64,000 nucleotides of DNA, taken from Clavaria fumosa. Lineage: Eukaryota; Basidiomycota; Agaricomycetes; Agaricales; Clavariaceae. Of the stretch, positions 1 to 11,482 are shown one piece after another. A program made the position numbers and the translations under genes. A model generated the notes under the pieces. It was not told the DNA's origin, made no database searches, and saw only the letters and a list, made by a program, of their open reading frames with translations. Position 1 is the first letter of the stretch. Every line of letters begins with the position of its first letter. The stretch spans positions 806,001-870,000 of the forward strand of contig OX637794.1 in the NCBI GenBank assembly GCA_951802425.1, given 5' to 3'.

Positions 1-469
1 GGTGGGAATTCTTACACATGTACTTGGCCATCAGCAAAGCTTCCTCTCATAGCTGTTTCCTTCTTGGACAACTTGCCAAACAGTGTTCTGGTTAATCCCT
101 TGCCTAGGCCATGGTTATTCATTTCTACTTGTCATGCCATGTAAAATACAGTGTATAATTACAATATGCAAATGATTCATACAGCCCATTGCTTCTGGGT
201 GTAATCAGCCCACATTGCCTGTGCAATTGCAATGTCAAGGACAATGAGGATGAAAGCTAAGAAATGTTTAGGAACAAGAGATGATAATATTTGAACTGAG
301 GACCAGGGAAATACATGTGGGATCTTATACTGCAATGATAGAAGTATACATATAGGAGCACTCTGAAACATAGTATATGTATCAAATTTCAAGGAGGGTT
401 TCACCACTCATGCCCAAGTTCATTAGGCCATACCCAATCCTGTCAAGTACACCAGAGTCATCTGTAGGT
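1..469. other. unassigned AT-rich flank
   Basis: I see no gene, RNA or element end here. Open frames are short and show no recognisable domain. Confidence 0.5.
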
Positions 470-1003
470 CTGCACATATATTAGCATAAGCTTGCACAAA
501 TTGGCATAAGCCTGCACATCTAATAGCATAATTCTGCACAAATTGACATAAGCTTGCACATACATTAGCATAATTCTGCACAAATTGACATAAGCTTGCA
601 CATACATTAGCATAATTCTGCACAAATTTGCATAGGCTTGCACATACATTAGCATAATTCTGCACAAATTTGCATAGGCTTGCACATACATTAGCATAAT
701 TCTGCACAAATTTGCATAGGCTTGCACATACATTAGCATAATTCTGCACAAATTTGCATAGGCTTGCACATATAATAGCATAATTCTGCACAAATTTGCA
801 TAGGCTTGCACATATAATAGCATAATTCTGCACAAATTTGCATAGGCTTGCACATATAATAGCATAATTCTGCACAAATCAGCATAGGCTTGCACATAAA
901 TTAGCATAATTCTGCACAAATCAGCATAGGCTTGCACATATAATAGCATAATTCTGCACAAATTTGCATAAGCTTGCACATAAATTAGCATACATTTGCA
1001 CAC
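470..1003. repeat. 42-bp tandem minisatellite, about 12-13 copies
   Basis: The unit contains TTAGCATAATTCTGCACAAA and recurs every 42 bp with small changes (ACATT/ATAAT, TTGCATAGG/TTGACATAAG). Because 42 is a multiple of three, two reverse frames stay open through it and give artefactual 14-residue periodic peptides. The outer copies are most diverged and the central ones nearly identical, as expected of an array homogenised by unequal exchange or slippage. It lies about 330 bp upstream of the NLR gene. Confidence 0.93.
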
Positions 1004-1014
1004 ACAGAGCCAAT

Positions 1015-1165
1015 ATTGACACATGTGCCCATGCATGGACACATATGCACATTCATGGATGCTCATGCCCATGCATGTAAATGAATGGGCACACATGTAC
1101 ACAGATGGACATGTGTGTACATACATGTCCATGCATGTCCATACATGCACACATGTGTGCATGCA
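1015..1165. repeat. ATGCAT/ACATG-rich low-complexity tract
   Basis: This is an irregular run of overlapping CATG, ATGCAT and ACACATG words directly after the minisatellite. It has no clear fixed period and no coding signal. Confidence 0.7.
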
Positions 1166-1331
1166 TGTCTGGAACCATAATTTACCAAAGATATGAATTT
1201 TGTCCAGTTTGGTCCTTCATAGTCATGGCTTGATTTGAACTTTGTCGTTGTCATGTGACATTGACCTCTGATGCTGTCAGCACTCGCTAGCCACGGACAA
1301 CCTGGCAAGCGCCCATCTACTCAGAGCCTCA

Positions 1332-4300
1332 ATGTCTAGGCGACCAGAGGCACACAAGCATTTCAATTTTAAAACGGTTTTTAAACGGTTCAGAAGGAAC
1401 ATAACACATTCAGATTCATCGCAGGAACCTTCTCAAAAGTCTGCGCAGACTTCCCCTTCTAATGTACCAGATGCCTCTATCAATGCGATCGCCACATCGT
1501 CTGTATCGCTCACGGCGCCTGCACCTCAACATCCATCTACCGCTGCTGACGTCCCAGCAATTACTCTTTCTGCACGTGGGCCGGATACCAACTCAACTTC
1601 TGAGTCGACCGATGCAGCCGCCGCCTCAAATTACTATGCGACAATTGTCAGCTCCACCAAGGCACCCGCTGCCCCGAAGAGTCTCCAAACAGCCAAGGAG
1701 GCGAGTGCGGTGGCGTTTGAAGGGTTCAAGACCGCTCTGAAAACTCTCAAGGAATGCGCGGGTGCGTTTCCTCCCCTGAGAGCAGCTGTTGGGGGATTGC
1801 TCGCTTGTATGGAGGTCGTGGACGTACGCAAATCCCCAATTTCTGATCGAAGCAGTGTTCTCTGACATTGTTGATTACACAGCGAGCGATTCAAAACAAG
1901 GAAGAATTCGCCGAAATGGATCGCAAGCTTCAGGCTTTCATCATCATGATCGAGCAGCATAGCAGCGAATCAAACTCATCTCGATTTCGTCACCGCCTTG
2001 ACAATTTCGTGAGGTGTGTAGAGGCGATTGGGTTCTTGTACATGCTTTATTGATTCTGGGTCGTGCAGAGCGATCAATCAGCAAACGAAGGCTATTCAGA
2101 GTAGAGCAGGCCATGGACTTATAAGACGCCTTGCTGAGGGATCGAGGGATGCTGGGTACATTGAAGCCTCGTTTCGTACGATTGCCAACCTTTTTGATAG
2201 TTTCCAGGTAAGAAAACTTAGCAGAGTCCAAATGCACAGACTGAAATTAGCTCTAGACCGATGTGGGCTTAAGCACAGAACGTAATACCGAAGACATACT
2301 CTCGGTGCGTCTTACGTTCTTCTCAAAGGGTGTATTTGTCTCTAAAGCGTGATATATAGAGTGTTCTATTCCAAAAATTACGACGAGCTGAAGCTGCCAA
2401 ATACGACTCAGATACAGTATTCTCTGGAACATCTGAATTTCTTCAACGCGGCGCGTGCACGACAGGGACTCGTAAAGATGTCCTGGAGGGTCTCAGGACA
2501 TGGGCCCAAGATACCAGAAGCCCGAACATCTACTGGATGAATGGCATGGCTGGAACCGGAAAAACGACTATCGCTTATAGCTTCTGCGAGCAGCTACACG
2601 ATGATGGTATCCTCGGAGCCAGTTTCTTCTGCTCTCGTTCACGATCTGATTGCAATGATGTCGGACGCATTTTCCCAACCATTGCTTATGAGCTTGCTCG
2701 ATCTCGCGAAGCTGTTGCTGTCGCGCTCTTGGAGGTTTTGAAGAGAGATCCGTCAGCATCTCTCACTCGGCAGTTCACAGAGCTCATACTGGAGCCCATT
2801 CGGATGGCGATGGAAAGGATTGACAAAACGCTTGTTGTTGTCATTGATGCTTTGGATGAATGCAGGGACAACGATGCTATTGAAAATGTCCTCGGGATTC
2901 TCTTCGATCATGCGCACCATCTCCCTCTCAAAATCTTCATCACCAGCCGACCGGAGCCACTGATTCTCAAGACTATCATGTCTTGGCCACCCAATTTGCG
3001 CTCTGCCTTATACCTTCATAATATCAACATGGATATTGTGCAAGCTGATATCCGACTATACATAAAAGACAAGCTGTCTCGTATTGCAGAAATTTTCGAG
3101 TATGAGCAAGGTTGGCCACCGGACCATGAGGTCAAGATACTTGTACAGCGAGCAAGTGGATTATTCATCTATGCTGCAACTAGTATTCGGTATATTGGGC
3201 AGCGTAATGCCAGTCCCCGGATGCGGCTCACTCGTATTATCAGTTCGCTCCCCGCACCAGAATCCACTGCAAGGACAAGGAATCTTGACAACTTATACAC
3301 GACGATACTGGATCGTGCATATGACGACTTGGAGCCCTCTGAGAGGTGCAATGTTCGCTGTGTCCTCGGGACAATCATCAATGTCAGAAATCCATTGACT
3401 GTCTGTGGCCTTGCAACTCTGCTGGAATTGGACTTTGAGGGTGTCAAGACAGCCCTAATTTCGTTGCACTCCGTAATCTCCGTACCGCCAACATCCGATG
3501 GCATCGTGTCTGTATTCCATGCATCTTTCCCTGATTTTCTCACAGATCCTAAACGTTGTCGTCCTGATCTGTGCCTTGATCACTCGATGTCGCATCAGAC
3601 CCTCGCAATCCAATGTCTCCGACTCATGAACTCTTCTCTTCGGGAGAATATTTGTCACCTGGATGGTCGACCTGCAAACAAGACACTGATGTCGGACACA
3701 ATCACTCGGCACATCTCAAATGGTCTGGCTTATGCCTGCCAATACTGGGCCTCACATATCCAAACTAAGGATATTGATATAGAAGACATTTGCTCTCTAT
3801 TGGATGGCTTTCTGAATAGCCATCTGTTGCATTGGCTTGAATGTCTTAGTCTTCTGTGTAAATTGGATACTGCGATTGGGTCATTGAAAACGATAGAGGA
3901 ACATCAACTGGTTTGTGATTTTCAATCTTTGAATGATCAATATTGATCAATTGGCCTCAGGATCTTTACCCTAGTGTGGCAATCATGATTTTGGATGCCC
4001 GCCGATTTGTCCTTGAGAACTTCGATGTCATCAAAGACTATTGTCTTGAAACATATCATTCAGCATTAGTATGGATACCGATGCAATCAGTGTTTCGTGG
4101 TCACCACACTCCTCGGAGGTCTTGCCTACCCAACATTGTCCTAGGGCTGCGAAATACCTTCCAGGACAAATGTGAGAAAGTCATACATTGTGACTATTTA
4201 GTAAACTGCATGGCATTATCGAAGGATGACCGCCGCATTGTGACAAGTGAATACAATGAAATTCGGATCTGGAATGCGGTGACAGGCGAACTAGAGGGCA

Positions 4301-6168
4301 TGCTCAAGGGACATTTAAACCTGGTGACCTCCATAGCCCTGTCAAGTGATGGGAGTCGCATCCTGAGTGGCTCTGACAACGTGACAATCTGGAATGTGAT
4401 GACTGGCGAGTTGGAGCATGTGCTCAAGGGACATGAAAAGCGTGTGACCTGCGTGGCATTCTCAAGCGATGGAAGTCGTGTCGTGTCTGCGTCGGATGAC
4501 GAAACAGTCCGGATCTGGAATGCGGCAACTGGCGAGTTGGGGTGCATACTCAAGGGATGGGGACGTATTACCTCTGTGGCATTTTCAAGCGATGGATGTC
4601 ATGTCATGTCTCGTTCATATGACGGAACGGTTCGGACCTCGAATGCTGTAACTGGTATGCTGGAGTATGTGCTCCAGACTGGTGAGCAAGGGTTCACCCC
4701 CGTGGCTTTCTCAAGCGATGGAAGTCGTGTCATGTCTGGGTTGGAAGACGGGACAGTCCTGATCTGGAACTCAATGATGGGCAAGTCAAAGGATGTGCTC
4801 AAGGGACATTCAGGTTCAGGTCGGGTGACCTGCGTCGCCTTTTCGAGTGATGGAAGTCGTGTTGTGTCTGGGTCAGTCGATGCAATGGTTTGGATCTGGA
4901 ACTCAATGACAGGCGAGTCAATGGGTGTGCTCAAGGGACATTTAAGTGTGGTGAGCTTTGTTGCCTTTTCGAGTGATGGGAGTCATGTTATATCTGGGTC
5001 AACTGATGGGACAGTCCGGATCTGGAATGTGGTGACCAGCGAGTTGGAAGGTATGTCCCCAGGACATTCAGATTGGGCAACCCCTATGGCCTCCTCGAGT
5101 AGTGGAAATGGTACCTTGTCTGGGTCTGACATACCGATCTTCAACTCAGTGATGGGGAAGTCAGGGAGCTTAATCCAAGGGCATTCATCACATGTGTCCT
5201 GTTTGGCCTTCGCAAGTGATGGAAGGCATGTTGTGTCTGGGTCATGGGACGGGGAAGTACGAATCTGGGATGCAGTGACGGGCGAGTTGGAAGACACGTT
5301 CATGGGACGACGCATAAGCTCTGTGGCTTTGTCAATTGGCGGAAGTGTCGTGTCTTGGGTCGAAGCTTCAAGCACAGTATGGGCCCGCAATGTGGTGACT
5401 GGGTTGAAGCACAAGTTGACACTCACAGTTGATGAATCACACACTATCTTCACCTCGACCGTGGCCCTCTCAAATGATGGAAGCCGCGTCGTGGCTGGCT
5501 TTTCCAACGGGTTAATACGGATGTGGGACTTGGTGACTGGCGAGTTGATGCACATGCTCAAAGGAGATTCAAAGGAGGTGATGTCATTGGTATTCTCGAG
5601 TGATGGAAGTCGTGTTGTGTCTGGGTCTGATGGAAATAGAATGCGGATATGGAACTCAGTGACTGGCAAGCTGGAGAGTATGCTCGAGGGAAATTGGCAA
5701 GTTGTGACCTCCGCAACCTTCTCGAAAGACGGGCATCATGTCGTGCTCATGTCCACCAGCTTTGAATTATCTACATTTTGGATCTGTGGCAGTGACTCAG
5801 AGGTCATATTCAAGGGGGATTGGGTGCACTCTATGATCATCTTTCTGGAGGATTGCAGACACATCGCATCCAACCGCACACTCGAGATTGACAGGTGGGC
5901 AGATGATATACCCATTTTGAGGGTTTCAGAAGGATACACACACCAAGTTCACTCCCAGCCTGTTCTGAGCTCGATATTACAGCACACTCCTTGCTTCATC
6001 TCTCATGACCATACATGGATCTCCACTATCGAGGTTCCACGATGCTGTTGGATACCTCCGCGACACCGTGATTTCGTATGTGTTGCCTACTGGGAATCAA
6101 AAGTATGCTTCGGATATCAGGATGGCCATGTCATTATCCTCGATATCACACCCTCATTACCACAGTGA
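1332..6168 (+). CDS. NACHT-WD40 NLR-like STAND NTPase, six exons
   Basis: Proposed exons are 1332-1823, 1883-2013, 2069-2207, 2257-2304, 2360-3910 and 3961-6168. All introns are 49-59 bp GT-AG and all joins keep frame, giving about 1,522 residues. The N-terminus has a Ser/Thr/Pro-rich stretch, then the helical segment typical of Agaricomycete NLRs (AFEGFKTALKTLKECAGAFP, about residues 130-150). The NACHT domain shows Walker A (GMAGTGKTT) just after 2537 and Walker B (VVVIDALDEC) near 2850. The C-terminus (4170-5900) has about 13-14 WD40 repeats of roughly 42 residues with DGSRVVSGS and VRIWN motifs, enough for two propellers. In the family such proteins sense non-self or pathogen ligands through the repeats and oligomerise through NACHT; the ligand here is unknown. 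The 48-bp exon 4 is the least certain part. No in-frame stop is seen, so the gene is probably functional. Confidence 0.9.
4170..5800 (+). repeat. WD40-coding units of about 126 bp with high DNA similarity
   Basis: Blocks containing TCGAGTGATGGAAGTCGTGT and CGGATCTGGAATG recur about every 120-130 bp within the last exon of the NLR gene. Several are almost identical at the DNA level across the structural part of the repeat. This resembles the internally conserved repeats of fungal NWD-type incompatibility genes, which evolve by unequal exchange. Confidence 0.85.
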
Positions 6169-6910
6169 CACAGGACCAACAAGGGGCCCCAGCTAGGTAT
6201 TTGGCAAGTAGGTAGATGCAACATTTCCAATTTAGTAACTTGTGTGCTAATTTTGAGAACTGTGCTACACCACGCTTTCAGCCCACAAAGCAGGCTTGCG
6301 ATGCAGCACAATCTGCACATGCTCGTGCTCCCCACCACGCTCCTCCTCTCAGCACTCAGCACCATCACTGTGTCACTGCCCAGCAGCTCTCTGGCTCAAC
6401 TGATGAAAGTACTACAAGCAAGCTTGACTGGCTAGTGGCTGTGTGGACATAGTTGATTAGTCAGTAGCTAGAAAAATTTCCCTTGTTGTCCTGCATTCAT
6501 GTCATAGACAGTGAGCTGTGTCTGCTGTTAGATTATGAGACCCAACCTCTAGCTTTTGCTCAGAGATCTTCTATCTGGCTGTCTACTCCACTATCTCTAC
6601 TGGAACACACAAGAAAAACTACTGCTGGCCAGTGCAGAGAAATTTTTTCTTCTCAGATCCCCAAGCCCTGCACTGGATGACTGCAGACATTGCCTCAGTG
6701 TCTCGAGGTATCACATAAAACTTGCACCAACTCCGTAATGACCAACATCAGCTGCAATAGCCAATTTGGAACAGCTCTGTGCACCCAGATTTGAGGCTGG
6801 CAAGCTTGCAAATGGTGGCCTGTGCATGAGCAGCATCATGAGCCAGAGAGTCTAGGGCTCTGCTGGAGGGAATGCTAGTGAGGTTGAGATGATTGGAGGT
6901 TGGAAAAGAT
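6169..6910. other. intergenic, no feature recognised
   Basis: No domain-bearing frame, RNA gene or element terminus is recognisable between the NLR stop codon and the next tandem repeat. Confidence 0.5.
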
Positions 6911-7212
6911 GATATTAGGATATCCTTCTCCAGTATGAGACCTGTCCAGCAGAGATATTAGGATATCCTTCTCCAGTATGAGACCTGTCCAGTGGAGATA
7001 TTAGGATATCTTTCTCCTGTAAGAGACCTGTCCAGCAGAGATATTAGGATATCCTTCTCCTGTAAGAGACCTGTCCAGCAGAGATATTAGGATATCCTTC
7101 TCCAGTATGAGACCTGTCCAGCGGAGAGATATTAGGATATCCCTCTCCTGTAAGAGACCTGTCCAGTGGAGATATTAGGATATCCTTCTCCTGTAAGAGA
7201 CCTGTCCAGAAG
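6911..7212. repeat. 43-bp tandem minisatellite, seven copies
   Basis: GATATTAGGATATCCTTCTC starts at 6911, 6954, 6997, 7040, 7083, 7128 and 7171. The period is 43 bp with one 45-bp unit. Copies alternate between CCAGTATGAG and CCTGTAAGAG variants and share GACCTGTCCAG. It sits just 5' of a decayed retrotransposon. Confidence 0.95.
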
Positions 7213-7519
7213 AAAACAAAGGTGTCTTGGCAACCAAGAGAGACAAGACCTATCAATCGCAATGGTTTCTGTTTGATAAATAGGGACACAGATACATGGT
7301 GGCACAACACATACATTGAGGCTGCAGTCCCATAAGTCCCCTCTTTCTCTAACTACTTCTCTGTTTCTCCAATATCAGACTCTGATCAGACTCTGATAAA
7401 CTATCTCCGCTCTGTTCCACTAACTCCTCTGCTACTAACTTGATAGGACCATGACAGAAACCAGGACATTATATCACTGTGTGTCCCAACCGAAGAGTAG
7501 CAGGATGAGCCATCTTCAT

Positions 7520-10304
7520 GTTAGATGAAGGAGAGGAAGATTTTCAGGAAGCATATGAAGTTGAGGAAGAAGTTGAAGAGGATGTGGATGACCTGCATGA
7601 AGAGTTAAATGAGGAAGTGACTCAGGAGCTCCCAGGGGAACTCTGAGTCATGATGACAAACCAACCCCCATACTTGCACAGGCAGCAACTAATACCTCCT
7701 CCTCTCAGTTTCCTTGTGACTTGTCTAATACTCCTATTGCTTCCCAGTTCTCTCAATCCTTCCTGATAAAGACACAAATCCCAGATCTCGGCTCGATTCC
7801 ACTAAATACTCTTGTTGACTGCAGTGCATCAATGAATTTTATTGACTTTGTACTTGTGAACACCTGTCCAAACCTCCTAATTCCACTCCCACAACCACTA
7901 CCACTCCAATACTTCAACAGAAGTTCTTCCAGTTCAAACATTACCCATTACATTCTCATTAACACCAAATTCCCTGATGATACCATCCAACCTATCAAAT
8001 TCCTCATCACCAAGACTCACCCCCTCACTCCCATCATTCTAGGGCTTGATTGGCTGCAACCCTGGAATCCCAAGATCAACTGGACCAACCTTACCTTTAG
8101 TTTCAGACAGACTGCCTGCTCCATGACTATTCCCCTCACAATTCTAGATGCGCAACTCTCAAGTAAACCCTCTCTTGACCTCACAAACTTGACTCCAAAA
8201 CCTCCTACACCCCTGTGAGTCCAACTAGTTAAGGCCACCACACTTCACCATTTGGAACAACAAGGAGAATTTATAGGTCTCCTATACATCCAACCCGTGA
8301 ACAACCCCTACGATGACGAAACAATACTCACAAGTTCCATGACCACCCAACTCCCTCCCTTGAAACACAAAGAGATAGTACTGCATGAGTACCACAACTT
8401 CTTGGACATATTTTCTGAAACACTAGCTTGGGAACTACCTCTGCACTGCAACTATGATCACCAAATTGAACTTGAGGAAGGTGAGACACCTCCTCATGGA
8501 AAGTTATACAACATGTCAGAAGTGGAATTAAAGATGTTGAAAGATTATTTGGACAACATGTTGGATAAAGGCTTCATATGGCTGTCAAAATCCCCTGTGG
8601 GTGCACCAGTACTCTTTGCGAAGAAGAAAGATGGAGGCCTTCACCTCTGTGTCAACTATCGAGGTCTCAACAGGATCACCTGAAAGAACCACTACCCTAT
8701 TCCCCAGATCAAGACCCTCGTTGACCAATTGTGCTTGGCCAAAATCTACTCCAAGATCAACCTCTGTGTTGGGTATAACAACATGAGGATAGCTGAAGGA
8801 GATGAGTGGAAGACTGCTTTCTGCACTCACTACAGTGTGTTCAAATATCTTGTTATGCCATTCAGACTCACAAATGCACCCATGATCTTTCAGTGCCTTA
8901 TGAACGATATCTTTTATGACCTGGTTGACATTTATGTGGTAGTTTACCTTGACAACATCCTAATCTACTTGGTCAACCTCGAACAACATTGCAACCACAT
9001 CCGAGAGGTCCTACAACATCTACACAAGGCAGACTTACATGCACAACCCAAGAAGTGTGATTCCCACACTACAATGGTTGAATACCTTGGAGTTATAGTG
9101 TCAATTATTCTGGCATCATCATCCCACTTACTTGCCTCCTCCACAAAGATATGCCTTGGAAGTGGAGTCTGTGATGTCAAGAAATCTTTGATATGCTCAA
9201 GCAAGCCTTTACTGAAGCTCCTGTCCTTTGACACCATGACCCTGACCACCCTATCACTCTCAAATGCGATGCTTCCAACTACACAATAGCAGCCATTCTC
9301 TCTCAAACTGACCCTGCGACTAACAAACTACATCCCATTGCTTTCCACACATGTACCATGATTGCCACAGAGCTCAACTACAACATCTATGACAAAGAGC
9401 TCCTCATGATACACGATGCCTTCAAGCAATGGAGAGCATACCTCAAGGGTGTGCAGTACCAAATCCAAGTTTTCTCTGACCATAATAACCTGCAATATTT
9501 TACCACCACAAAGCAACTCAGCTGTTGACAGGCCCATGGGGCCAAGTATCTCTCCAGTTTCAACTATGTCATTCATTATTGAGCAGGAAAGCTAGGCGCG
9601 AAGCCAGATGCCCTCATGCAATGACCCAACATCTATCCAAAGAAGTCTGACCAACCTGTGACCAATGCACTAAACAACAAGGTTGCGATACTGCTGGAGC
9701 TACTTTGAGCAGCTGTCATTCTCAATGAAGAAGCCCTGATTTTGTGAGTTTGACATGCTCCCTGCAACTTTTACTTCTCTAAGAAATCTCAGGACACTTC
9801 ACAAGGTTGCAACAAGGCATTCTCACTCTCACCCAATGGTTCATTATTACTTCAAAATGGCAAAATATACATCCCCAATCACAATTCCCTCCAACTTGAC
9901 ATCCTATGCTCCAACCACGACCACAAACTATGAGGACATCCAGATATAAGGAAGACAATCCAGCTAATAAACAGGTTGTTTTTCTGGCCAGGACTCCAAA
10001 ATAATGTAACTGTCTACATCTGTGGTTGTCACACCTGCACAAGGGCAAAACCTGTCTGACACAAACCCTATGGACTCCTCAAGCCCTTGCCCATAGGTGA
10101 GCAACCTTGGTCTTCGATTTTGATGGACCACATCAAAGCCCACATTGAAGCTCTCCCTCAATCCTCATTGTTGTCTGCCAACTTACAAAACAAGTGATCT
10201 TCATCTCCTCCAACACTACCAACACTGCAAAAGATGTAGCCCAGCACTTCATCACCCATGTTTTCTCAAAGCATGGGCTATCTGCAGATATAGAGGAAGA
10301 TTAT
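7520..10304 (+). pseudogene. decayed Ty3/gypsy pol relic (E1), 5' part
   Basis: Remnants occur in pol order: an acidic gag-like tail (7520-7640), retropepsin (7721-8218, with LVDCSAS where DSG is expected and ILGLDWL later), reverse transcriptase (8252-9160, [17 protein letters not shown] then MPFRLTNAPMIFQ), RNase H (9230-9540, CDASNYTIAA) and integrase start (about 9960-10304). A TGA at 8681 breaks RT, and the catalytic motif reads YLDN instead of YLDD, so it is dead. The integrase is cut at 10304 by chromovirus A and resumes at 16737. Confidence 0.88.
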
Positions 10305-10592
10305 TACCAGACTGGGTCTCACACAACTTAGGGGTAAGGTCATGATGACAATACTAAGATAAGGGGAAAGAGTACAAAAATGGAAACGACATAGTATATA
10401 TAGTGAGAGCTTTGGCATTTGCCAGTGTTCCCATGCTCGGACCTCTCGGATCACGTGACATGCCCAAGCCCAAGTCATGTGATCTCTCCATTATGTAATC
10501 CTCCACCACAGGTCATGTGACCTTCCAACTATCTTCTCTAGTTTCTCCACAACTCCTGTTTTTTGGGATGGCTTAGGTAAGCAATCCTAACA
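10305..10592 (-). repeat. 3' LTR of chromovirus A
   Basis: It is 288 bp. In element orientation it starts TGTTAGGATTGC and ends in TA rather than CA. It matches 16442-16731 and the LTRs of element C almost throughout. A TATATATA box lies about 40 bp before the proposed transcript start. Confidence 0.92.
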
Positions 10593-10618
10593 TCACCCCC
10601 CTCTTAAGGCTGGGCGTC

Positions 10619-11480
10619 TCAACCAGCTAGCTTGGCCTTGTCAGGGTGGGCAAGGAAGAAGTCCCAGAGCAGCAGCGCTACATTGGTGAGGTTCCTATGG
10701 GGCTCCCAAGTGTTTTCCTCCACTGGGTATCCCAACCACTTCACCCAGTACTTCACCCCATGCCCCACCTTCTTGACATCAAGGATTGCTTCCACATCAT
10801 ACTCCAGGTGGTCATCATCAATCATGGCAGGGGGAGGTGGTGGAGGATTTTGGGAAGGGAAGGAGGGGTAATGAAAGGGGTGAGCAACAGCTTGTTGAAG
10901 ACATGGTGGATGCGCCATGCACAGGGGAGCTTGAGGCGGTATCCTCCTGGTCCCACCTTCTCCTCAACTGCGAAGGGGCCTGCTTGCTTGTTGTCAAGCT
11001 TTTTAGAGGGCTGGTCCATCTTTAGGTTCCTAGTGTCTAGCCAGACCAGATCTCCCTCAGAGTACTCCCAACTTGGGTGCTTCCCCTTATCATAGCTCTT
11101 CTTCATCACTGCCACTGCTTTTTCCATCACCTCTTTGGCTGCTCTTTGGGACTCCATGAGCTTAGCCATCCACTCATCTGCTGCTGGGTTCACCTCTGAA
11201 GGGGAGTCCCCCATTCCAAGGGTGTCATCTGTAATTGAGGAAGAAAGGTGTCTGTCCTGTTGCTGAGTGCTCATGATTGTTAAGAGCAAACTCCACAGTG
11301 GACAACCATTCAGCCCAGTCATCCTGGAGACAGTCCACATAAGCCTGGAGATAGATCTCCATCTCCTGGTTCACCTGTTCTGTCTGTCCATCGGTCTGCA
11401 GATGACAGGCTGTACTTGGATTTGCCTTTACCCGAATCATGGAGTAGAACTCCTTCATGAAACGGGACACAAACTGGGAG
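10619..11480 (-). pseudogene. chromovirus A integrase C-terminus and chromodomain
   Basis: Overlapping fragments at 11470-11225, 11340-10822 and 10918-10619 encode integrase after the second catalytic Asp ([20 protein letters not shown]), the GPF/Y-type module (KKLDNKQAGPFAVEEKVGPG) and a chromodomain (YDVEAILDVKK, YWVKWLGYPVEENTWEP). Chromodomains of this clade steer integration through histone marks. Frameshifts between fragments make it non-functional. Confidence 0.88.
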
Positions 11481-11482
11481 CC

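Noticed and set aside
470..1003. CRISPR-like array
   Set aside because: Units are contiguous tandem repeats with no unique spacers, in a eukaryotic genome.
458..1162. 234-codon reverse frame through the minisatellite
   Set aside because: Its open frame follows from a 42-bp period, another overlapping frame is equally open, and there is no domain or start context.
4983..5669. 228-codon frame antisense to the WD40 region
   Set aside because: It is a mirror of a repetitive coding exon with no independent support.
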